Shown here: positions 55,960 through 64,000 of the stretch, piece after piece | How positions within the stretch are numbered: position 1 is the stretch's first letter | Layout: the number at the start of each line of letters is the position of its first letter | NCBI GenBank assembly: GCA_026260175.1 | Contig: JAKCWW010000421.1 | Coordinates: forward strand, 3,006 to 67,005 | Direction of reading: 5' to 3' | DNA length: 64,000 bases | Source: Reticulitermes lucifugus | Taxonomy: Eukaryota; Arthropoda; Insecta; Blattodea; Rhinotermitidae | Program-made: the position numbers and the translations under genes | The notes under the pieces: model-generated | What the model was told of the DNA's origin: nothing | The model's database searches: none | The model's input: the letters and a program-made list of their open reading frames with translations, nothing else

Positions 55960-57490
55960 AATTATGTAGACATGTGTTAGTTCACATTGTATATAAAGTT
56001 TATGTACAAAACTGAGTATTGTGTCGCGACCCTTGAATGAAATATAATGTCGGTAAGTAGAAAAGCGAATAAGGATAAGTCCATACGTCTGTGGAGCCTG
56101 ATATTATTAGTAACTGTTGGTGGGATATTCGATAAAATTTATAGTGGCTGACAATAAGATTTCCCAAAATTTTTTTGTTTGTATTTTTAGAAAAATGTGC
56201 TTTGCAAACGCGGGAGCAGTAGTAGGTTGACTGCTAGTACAGCGATAAGGAACTGAGAAAGAGAGGGGTCTGAAGACTGGAAACTTGACAGTACGATATT
56301 CTCCTTACTGTTCCAGTGGAATTCGGGATTGTATTCTGTACGGATTTAAAGTTGTGGCGGTGTTGTAAAGTGCAAGATAGTATGTGTTGTTTCAACTTCG
56401 ATGTCGTGGACTGACTTGTTCCAGTGTAAAATACAGGATTATCCTTTTTTGCTGGGCTTTAACAGACAGTCGGCACAATGTTGTTTATTGCTGTTCCTTT
56501 AGATCCCCGTCTGCATGACATGGGTTTAGCTTTAAGTTTTCGGTGAAAGAGAAGAGTGCGGATCGCCCTATATTGTGCACAAATAACCAAACCACGTTGG
56601 CTTGCTAGCTGCTACTGTGTGGGCTTTTGTTGGGCCCTGAGGCAGAGTTTCTAGCAGAAAATACGCGGAAAACACGACGCTCTCGTGCATGAAGGACTGA
56701 ACTGCATGCGACTGGGAGCTGGTATAAATCTTTTACGTATTTAGCACCTATGTCAGTAACTCTAGATTGTAAGAGCTTAGAATGCTTGGATGATAGTGAA
56801 TAGTGAATTGGTTAGGATGCTGAAGAAAGCGGTCGTAGCGTAATTTAAAGTAATATCTCTTCACTTGCGTGGAAGGACTGAGGATAATCAGAAAGGACCT
56901 CATTCAGGATAGCTGGTGTTCCGGCTAAGTTTCGAAACGAAAATGCGCGGAATAAAAGTGAGAAGTATTGCCATGAGAGCCGTCTTGTTCTGTGAACAGA
57001 AAAATAAACTGATTGAACGCTGTAACGGGCGAAACCGATTTTCATAAATTGCAACAATTTGGGTCGTACGTCACAGAGCACACGTTAGAAGAATTATGTA
57101 GGGTGATTGTGAAGTAAATACTTAAAGTTAAATGGCTGTGTCTCCTAAGCGGAATATTACATTGCTGCAGTACTTTCACCATGTTGAAGTCGGTATCTTG
57201 CCATTTAGTGTGAGATTTCAACATAGATCCCAGTGTTTTGGATATACTCGTAGTTCTGCAACCTCGAAGGCGCAGACTCAACATTCGTGTTTAGGAAGTC
57301 AAGAGGTACAGTGCTAAAAGTATCTCGATTTTTTGTTCAGTTTCAAGTGTTCTTTGATTTGATAGGTATATTTCCTCTTTAACCCAACTCCACGAAAATC
57401 ACATGAACTAAGACGATACTTCGCGGAGGCCTTTTCGTTGGTCGACGCCCGTTACATCCACCAGGAAAATGGTTATCAACTGTGATTAGA
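55960..57490. other. Unannotated DNA
   Basis: Frames at 56845 and 57042 (-) and 57132 (+) overlap and lack domains. Confidence 0.5.
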
Positions 57491-57507
57491 AAGTAAATAC
57501 ATAATGT

Positions 57508-57787
57508 ATGGCCGTGCCATGGCTCAAGCGGTTAGTCGCCGGCCTCTCACCGCGGAGGCCCGGGTTCGATCCCGAGTCGGTCCATGTGGGATTTGTGGTG
57601 GACAAATAGGCACTGGGACAGGTTTTTCTCCGAGTACTTCGGTTTTCCCCTGTCAATTTCATTACACCGGTGCTTCATTAAAATTGAAAAGCAGAAAAAA
57701 CCTCATCGTCTTCCTCACAGGGTTGCACAATAAGCCTTCAAGGCTGCGGTGCGTCCGTAGCATCTGCTGCGGGGCCCTTCAATAAAA
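57508..57787 (+). mobile_element. tRNA-derived SINE, family A, best copy
   Basis: The head atggccgtgccatggctcaa carries box A; box B gggttcgatcccg is at 57562-57574. The body includes ttttcctctgtcaa-type wording and gaagcggtgcgtccg-like end blocks, and it closes with cttcaataaaaaaa. Flanking aaatacataat (57495-57505) and aaatacacaat (57788-57798) resemble a target duplication with one difference. Confidence 0.92.
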
Positions 57788-57799
57788 AAATACACAATT

Positions 57800-59765
57800 T
57801 GAAATGTGTCTCATGAAAGGATTGCTATATTGCTACGATTCTTGCACAATTTTAGAGTTTATAAGCCGCCATTTTGTGAGCAACACATTGCTCACTTTGT
57901 TGCATTTAATATCCTGTGCTGACTTTCCATTCACTCTGTAGTCTGTACACGGCAATAATTAATGAACCGAGTAATAAAATGGAGCTGAGGGATGGTCCCT
58001 GAAGTTTTTTTAACTGGCTAACCGACATTAATTTAATCAATGTAAACACTCTGTGGCCAGTTGGTTTGCTTTGCCATGTGGTGAACTGGTAGCCTGTTAC
58101 CATTCTGTAGTGCAAAGGCACTCAGTCTGACGGAAGCATGTGGACGTCCGGTTTATGTCCTTGGTACAGCCCTGCGACACAACTTTAAGATCTCATGAGT
58201 GTCTGGCTCTGCTTCCGATTGTCGGAGAGGTCGAGAGGGAACCTGCCAAACGGAATGCTGAAACCGCATCTACCGCCGGCAGAACTGGACTGCTTCCAAA
58301 CTGATGGACGCTGACACATCGCTACCGGTGAGATGAGTGCAACAGTGAACTGTGTTGTGCGCCAGTTAGATCCACATCCGCTAGTCCCGCACTAATCATT
58401 GTATTGAGACTCGTCTTTCTGGCTAGTTGAAATTGTAACATTCAATTTAGAACATTATTTTGACAGCAGATCTTTCGTAGCGTAAAAGCAAAATGCCTAC
58501 TCTTGGTATTGTGCTGTACTGTGCGTACTGATTACTTTATGATACACAATTTTACTGTATTATAAAGCCAGTTGCTTTTAAAACGAACATTCTGTGTTGC
58601 AATTTTGTGTTTCTGCCATGTATATTTTATGTCATTAAAGCAAATTATTTTATTACATCTCCAATATACAGTAAAAGTACTGGAGTATCCTATCCTTAGT
58701 GTACGCATTTTCTTTGGTTCAATGATTAAAGATCTCTTTCTGCATGGCAACGAAGACTGACGACAATTTCCTTATAGGCCTATCTGTTTACTGTTGTAAG
58801 TCACGGAACATGCGTGGTGATTGTGACACTTTGAACTATGGAATGTGGTGGAGGAGAAAGGAGCTCCAAATGTTTTTCGTGAAGTGTTAAATGTGTCATA
58901 CGAGGCGTATTTTTTTTTTCATTTCGCCAAGTTCCTCTGTAGTCTCCATAGTTTAGACTATGTAGAATAATTTAGTTATATTTTCAAAGGTTAAAATGTT
59001 CGTGTAATGTAGATGAACTCTGCTGTTAATCTGTCAGCCATGGTTTAAAATATTTTTGTGACGCCACGTAGTACGTTAATGGCGTCATTGTTATAAAGTA
59101 CGACAGTGTTGACGTGACAGTGCTGCGTTACAGGAATACAGTGGCCAAAAGCCAGTCAGAAGCTGGGTTCGGCGTAATGGCTAAGCGAAAGCACAAATTG
59201 TTTTGAAGTGTTGAGAGCTTCCAGTGTAGCCTTCCCAAATAATCTCGAAATACAGGCACTGTTCTATGCGAATGTTGTAAAGCGTTGCTGTAAACTTTAA
59301 AAAACAAATACTCACAAACGCTGTTCTGCATTATAATCTACACATAGTAATAACTAAGGGAATTTCTTGTTGTGTCGACAATTTGATCGGTGAGGAAACA
59401 CGATTGAATAAATTTCCCATAAGCATTTAATGAGAACTGTAAGATATTATTTCTTACGTTCTATTAGACAATTATAATGAATTACATCGGGTCCATTGTA
59501 TTATATCAGATAACTTTCCTGTCTAATCGATTAATATTAGTTCCTATTCAACTGCTGAGTAAATACGAATGAACAAATCTCAGATCTTTCATTCAAACGT
59601 CTTAGCTGGAAGTTATATGTAACTTACACTGAACGAGAATTTAAAGTAAAGAACAATTTAGTGTGTTAAGTTAGAGAAAGCATTAAAATTTTAAGCTTGC
59701 AGACTTTGACTGGTGTAACTAGGCAAGGCAGGTAAACTGCTGCAAGGCTAGTGAGTTAGTTGTGG
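57800..59765. other. Unannotated DNA
   Basis: A G+C-richer patch at about 58120-58400 has no open frame of note. Otherwise AT-rich with nothing recognised. Confidence 0.45.
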
Positions 59766-59769
59766 TTTC

Positions 59770-59925
59770 AGACATTCACAGACGGCGCCAACTTTAGGTG
59801 GGCTTATTGAGGGCTTATTGAGTAAAGGCATTCACAGACTGAGTCAACGTGATGGGGGTTTATTTAATAAAGACATTCATACACTGCTTCAACTTGAATG
59901 GGTTTATTTAATGAAGACATTATTT
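59770..59925 (+). repeat. 45-bp minisatellite, about 3.5 units
   Basis: Units begin agacattcacagac (59770), aggcattcacagac (59826), agacattcatacac (59871) and a partial one at 59915. Later units are 44-45 bp. The first is 56 bp because it contains an extra ggcttattgag. Units differ by several substitutions, so it is not recent. Confidence 0.8.
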
Positions 59926-59929
59926 ATAC

Positions 59930-60930
59930 TTCTAATGCATTCAGAGACTATTGCTCAGTAAGTTATAAGTAGAAATTATCCAGAACAGATTAAGGGAGAA
60001 AAGTGTGATATATAATTGAATATTTTCCATGTAAAATATTTGCTTTGCCTTACGTGGTCCGTCCTCAGTCAGTTCTTCAAGTGTGGAGTAGAGGACATTC
60101 CTGCGGCGTGTCTGGATGCAAGGCTCTTGTGTGTGACAGAACTGTCTGTTTATAGGGACAAAAAACTTGAGTAATATTTAAAGTATGTACAAATAGTACG
60201 TGGGTTAATTCTCCTGGAAAGAAGATTTCTCCTTCCTTATCAGTTAACCTTCTTATGTATACGAAACAAATTTGTAATATAAATAACAGCAAATAATTTC
60301 AAATAATCGCAATTGTAGTGATGTTACAGACCCTGGTTTAAAACATTAGACTACTTATTAAAACGCCTGTTGTGCAGTGGAGTGACAATTTGACATAGAA
60401 ACTGGCAGTTTTAATAAAACGTCTTTTTTTCCCTAGAAAAGTCCCAAACAAAACAAACCTCACTTGTATCATGCAAATCAGGTATCGAGTTATGATGTCA
60501 TATGGTTTATCAGTGATACGTTTGGGTAACAGTGTGAGGCTTATATCATTTTGAATATCGAAAGAAGAAAAATAAATCGATAAACGGTCTCTTATTAAAA
60601 CAGAAAGAACTAATATAACACACCGAATCAAAATCGCCTGAAATAAATAATTGATACTTGAGAGGCCATAATGTAATATGGGTCCTAATAAAGTTGTCGC
60701 ATCTGGATTCCCATATCATCGTATATATCTTTTTCCATATATTTTAAGTTTTCAGTCCCAATGGTTTTTTTCCACGCGATCTTTACGACGTCTTCTGCTA
60801 TGAAGACAAAATTTTTTCCCTTTCTCAGATTTATGTTGTCTTTGAACACTATTATGCTGCATTCCGCTTTTGTTTCTCCACTTTCTTGACAAGGGTCATT
60901 GACTATTAAATAGTGTCACAAAATATTTGG
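59930..60930. other. Unannotated DNA
   Basis: No feature recognised. Confidence 0.5.
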
Positions 60931-60934
60931 TTAC

Positions 60935-60948
60935 TAACTTCGAAATAT
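60935..60948 (+). repeat. Left target-site duplication of SINE D
   Basis: taacttcgaaatat, repeated exactly at 61339-61352. Confidence 0.92.
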
Positions 60949-61338
60949 GTCAACCTCGGTGGACCCAAGGTTCGCGGGTTCGATCCCGACCGAGGTCGAT
61001 GGATTTTTAAGGGTGATAAAAATCCGGAGCACCACTTCCTTCGGAGGGAAAGTAAAGCCGTCAGTCCCATGTCGTAAATTTACGGCATGTAAAAGAACCT
61101 TCGGGCTTGAAGAAGAACCAGTAGTGTCCGTAAGCTAAATTCAAGCGGCCATTTCTCACCCAAGTCTCCTGACTGACTGCCAGATGGCTCTGGCAGTCAC
61201 ATCAGGATCGAGTCGAAAAGCGCGGCCAATGAGCCGGTCCCTCACTGCTGCAAAATGCACAAAGACCTCGTAACCTCGGAAAGAGGAGGCCCAAGCCCAT
61301 ATATAGGGCTGTCGAGCCATGGTTATTATTATTATTAT
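60949..61338 (+). mobile_element. tRNA-derived SINE, family D, with perfect target duplication
   Basis: The head gtcaacctcggtggacccaa is shortened relative to a normal tRNA-like head, but box B gggttcgatcccg is intact (60975-60987). A long body of about 340 bp follows, with ttcggagggaaagtaaagcc and cggcatgtaaaagaaccttc, ending gggctgtcgagccat, then a (ATT)n tail to about 61338. Exact 14-bp duplications bound the element. Together with the intact tail this marks it as the youngest insertion in the window. Confidence 0.93.
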
Positions 61339-61359
61339 TAACTTCGAAATATAAAGGGA

Positions 61360-61750
61360 TTTAAAATGTTTAAATTGTTTTCACATTTCGTCATATTCCT
61401 AGTGTGCACTTAGATGATAGAAGGATATGATATAATCTCATATCTTAAAAGCCTTAGTATTATGGAACTTCAAACCATTGTAATATTCCATGTGGCACAC
61501 AAACCAAACAAAAGACGAATATCTTCCGACCGCATCAAATAAGAGAACCCGAGGGTATGCAACATACTACATTATTGGAGCACCGTTAAGGAATTACGTC
61601 ACCTTACTCTGCTTCGCTCCATCCATTCATAAAACTTATGGTGTTTGTAGGTACCTTCACATTTCATAATCACTTATTTTTTCACTGTTCTCTTTATGCT
61701 AGTCTTAAAAATGATGAAAAGTATGAATATATATGAACTGAAAGTTAAAA
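61360..61750. other. Unannotated AT-rich DNA
   Basis: No feature recognised. Confidence 0.5.
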
Positions 61751-61754
61751 CCAA

Positions 61755-61784
61755 TTTTCTTCATTTCTTTCGTTTCAGGTAAGC
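61755..61784 (+). promoter_or_regulatory. Candidate recursive-splicing ratchet point 3
   Basis: A pyrimidine-rich tract (61755-61778, ending tttcgtttcag) is followed directly by gtaagc (61779-61784). A further donor gtaaga lies at 61805, leaving a 26-base RS-exon-like interval. The arrangement parallels 17701-17771, about 44 kb upstream on the same strand. Confidence 0.4.
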
Positions 61785-61809
61785 GTGGCGCAGTGACATC
61801 TGCCGTAAG

Positions 61810-62980
61810 ATACCGTTGTCTTGGTTCCGATATGTGACCAGTAAGTGGGTTTTGTTTAGGACTTGCTCGTAGTAATTGTTGGCTTTCTGAAGTGCTGAAA
61901 AACTGTAACATATGTAGAGAGTGCGAAGTTGAGCTGCAGGATGTAGGACCTGTATTTGTGTGGCAAGGTAGCAGGAAGGTAATAGTAGTAGAGTAAGATC
62001 GTAAAAGGGAGAAGTAATGATGCAGAAAGACCGAATATAGTGCCGAAAATATCTGGAAAGAATTCATTACTATATTTATAGGGATACGAAACGCAGGTGG
62101 AGTGGGGAAGAATATATTGAATGCTGTATTAGAAAGGAGAGAAATGGGATAGCTTAGTGATAGGCGGGAGTTTGGAAAAGAAGAGGAATGAGACGAGGAA
62201 TGGATAAAGGAAGCTGTGTTCGGGTACTGAAGGTGTTAACAACATATTTCGTTTATTTGTCCAGGAACAAAAGTGGCAGATGCAGTTTTCGTATAAAATG
62301 GTTAGATATAAAAGAGGAATTAGCATACAGTGAAGTAACAAATTGTATGAACAGAACGCAACTGAGACATTTAGGAAGATACTTAGACAAAGTGAGATTT
62401 AAATGGCAGAGTAAAATGAAGGAAATATAATATTACAATTATTGGAAATATAACATTAAAGTTGTATACTTATGTAGGGTACTGCTACCGTGGTGACATG
62501 ATGTTAATTTGTGAAGATTTGGCCTGTGCCCCAAAACAGTAACAATGATTATAACAAATTGTAATAATTACGTAGCGCCAGAGCATGTAAATAATTGGGA
62601 CAGTTATCGTCACTGTCAGACAATACTCAGCGGACGGCACTGTAGTCGCACATTTTCAATTAAAATGACAGCATATGTATGATTTCGGGGAACTGGAACT
62701 GAGACAGCCGACCGCACAAAATGTTCTGTTCAAGTTCAGAAGGCTGGAAGGTTTGTATCTTCCAAACGAAGGGCGGAGCTGTTTAATATGTTGAGTAATT
62801 GAATTCCCATGTATATAAACTGTGGTCAGTCATATCGACTACACGATTTTCAGAATTTTCAAACACGCAACAATTATCGTCATGTGAGGAAAATACTTGG
62901 ACATTAATGGAATCAACAAGAAGCTGGATAATATTGTATAATTAAGAGCTTCGTAATTCTACTCTTTGCAAATAATATTA
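61810..62980. other. Unannotated DNA
   Basis: Overlapping frames on both strands at 61705-62430 contain no recognisable domain. Purine-rich on the plus strand around 62040-62210. Confidence 0.4.
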
Positions 62981-62984
62981 GACC

Positions 62985-63310
62985 AGTAAAATAAAGAAGT
63001 AAGATTTGGGTGGGGCATGTAGCACGTATGGGAGAGATTACAAAATTAGTTGGAAAAGATGAAGGGAAAGGACAACTTGTAGGTCGTTGGAATAAATGGG
63101 GAGATAATATTAAAAGGGATTTTAAAGAAATGGGGTAGAAATTTGTGGACTGGTTTCGTGTAGCTCCAGGTAGGGACCAGTGGGTGGCTGTTGTGACCGC
63201 GGTAATGAAACTTCGGATTAAAAAAAGCAGGGAGTTCGTTGAGCGGCTGAATAATATTTAGCTTCTTCAGGAAGGATTCTGCTCCATTTTTGTATGGGTG
63301 TGAAATCGTG
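62985..63310 (+). mobile_element. LINE 3' tail (family L1), long
   Basis: It shows an additional upstream block WVGHVARMGEIT (approximately 63009-63045), then LVGKDEGKGQLVGRWNKWGD, NIKRDFKEMG, DWFRVAPGRDQW and VAVVTAVMKLRI, then the untranslated tail. It is the longest of the eight L1 tails here, but 5'-truncated with at least one in-frame stop. Confidence 0.85.
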
Positions 63311-63314
63311 GCTA

Positions 63315-63675
63315 CTTTATTTTGAGGAAGGAACTTAAATTGATTACGTCTGAAAACAAGGTGTTCCGGGAAACGTTTAGAGCTCAGCAGAATTATGTGT
63401 GACGTTATGTAACGACGAACTTCGTTAGATGTAGGTTCCTAGTAGCGTCATGTAGTGAAGTCGCGGAGACTACGATAGGCTGTACTGGGGGGAAGGGGGT
63501 ACAAGAAAACTATGACTTGGACGACCGAGAAGGAGATGAGAGGCTGAATTAGGATGTAGCTTAGAGGGACATGGAGGTGAGAATCGGAATTGTATGGAAC
63601 TGGCACGGGATCCTATCCGGCGATGGGCTTTGGTATTTGCAGTTGCTAATATCCCCGCTCTGCCAGTCTGCCATA
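63315..63675. other. Unannotated DNA
   Basis: No feature recognised. Confidence 0.45.
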
Positions 63676-63681
63676 AAGCAC

Positions 63682-63940
63682 GGGGGAGCGGTAGCGCAGT
63701 TGTTTGAGGCACAGCACCACACGACGGGAGGTTCCGGGTTCGATTCCCGGTAGGGTCCTTGAAATTTTCAAGTGACATTCCTTCTGTCCGAATTCAGTAG
63801 CTCTGGGGTCGGCGCATAGAGCTGACAACTCAGCCGTCCTAGTTGTGCCGGATGTCAGAGTGAGGATGGAAGCCCCATATTCCATCCCCGCTCTGAGTCT
63901 TCATGACTTGTTACGTAAAGCACAGCCTGATGTTCAATGA
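63682..63940 (+). mobile_element. tRNA-derived SINE, family B
   Basis: The head gggggagcggtagcgcagtt has a good box A, with box B gggttcgattccc at 63736-63748, then a body including tagctctggggtcggcgcat and gaagccccatattccatccc. It ends near 63940; the exact 3' end is unclear. It shares its head with the partial element at 1-120. Confidence 0.88.
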
Positions 63941-64000
63941 AAAGAGAAAGGAGACGTAGGATGTGCATAGCTTCGATGGAGAAACCGGTTTAACCATGTG

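Noticed and set aside
1-64000. Search for CRISPR arrays, bacterial operons, rRNA genes, intact tRNAs, retrovirus-like or Polinton-like elements
   Set aside because: No regularly spaced repeats of CRISPR type, no ribosomal sequence, no tRNA with all arms, and no long terminal repeats or capsid-, envelope- or integrase-like frames were seen.

Overview
This window looks like non-coding, repeat-rich nuclear DNA from a hemimetabolous insect. A cockroach or termite (Blattodea) is my best guess, because the LINE tails and tRNA-derived SINEs resemble families I associate with that group; this is recognition, not a database result. No convincing host protein-coding gene is present. Almost every open frame is short, AT-rich and lacks a recognisable domain. 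The few coherent translations belong to degraded retrotransposons. A 185-base assembly gap lies at 12971-13155.

Layout: 0-10 kb holds a partial SINE, a LINE C-terminal fragment (about 4.0-4.4 kb), a (TGTC)-containing repeat (5.4 kb) and a 5'-truncated LINE with a 17-bp target-site duplication (8.95-9.42 kb). 10-20 kb holds two large foldback elements and a LINE reverse-transcriptase fossil, plus several hammerhead-like motifs. 20-35 kb holds SINEs, a Tigger-like MITE, LINE tails, a long TATG-rich simple repeat and another ribozyme-bearing foldback. 36-53 kb holds sparse repeats, two hAT-like pieces, SINEs, LINE tails and more foldbacks. 53-64 kb holds further hammerhead motifs, LINE tails, three SINE families, a 45-bp minisatellite and splice-like sites.

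The most interesting signal is a dispersed set of hammerhead ribozyme motifs (CUGANGA, stem II, GAAA, then a palindromic stem III such as ACAUGU or ACGU, then a stem I that closes on the bases before CUGANGA). At least five have an intact core and compensating stems: 11474-11518 (+), 13422-13463 (+), 18672-18711 (-), 53074-53117 (-) and 55852-55896 (+). 19222-19267 (+) also has an intact core but carries one extra base beside stem I. A second family, with stem III ACGU, occurs as about eight more decayed copies. Several copies sit in divergent inverted pairs at the two arms of foldback elements. Such ribozymes are known from Penelope-like retroelements and retrozymes, which is the likely source here.

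The second signal is three CAG/GTAAG sites on the + strand (17718/17719, 54791/54792, 61778/61779), each after a pyrimidine-rich stretch. Two have a further GTAAG donor 26-51 bases downstream. I saw none on the other strand. This is the architecture of recursive-splicing ratchet points, and it suggests the window may lie inside one very long intron transcribed left to right. That remains an inference until RNA data are examined.
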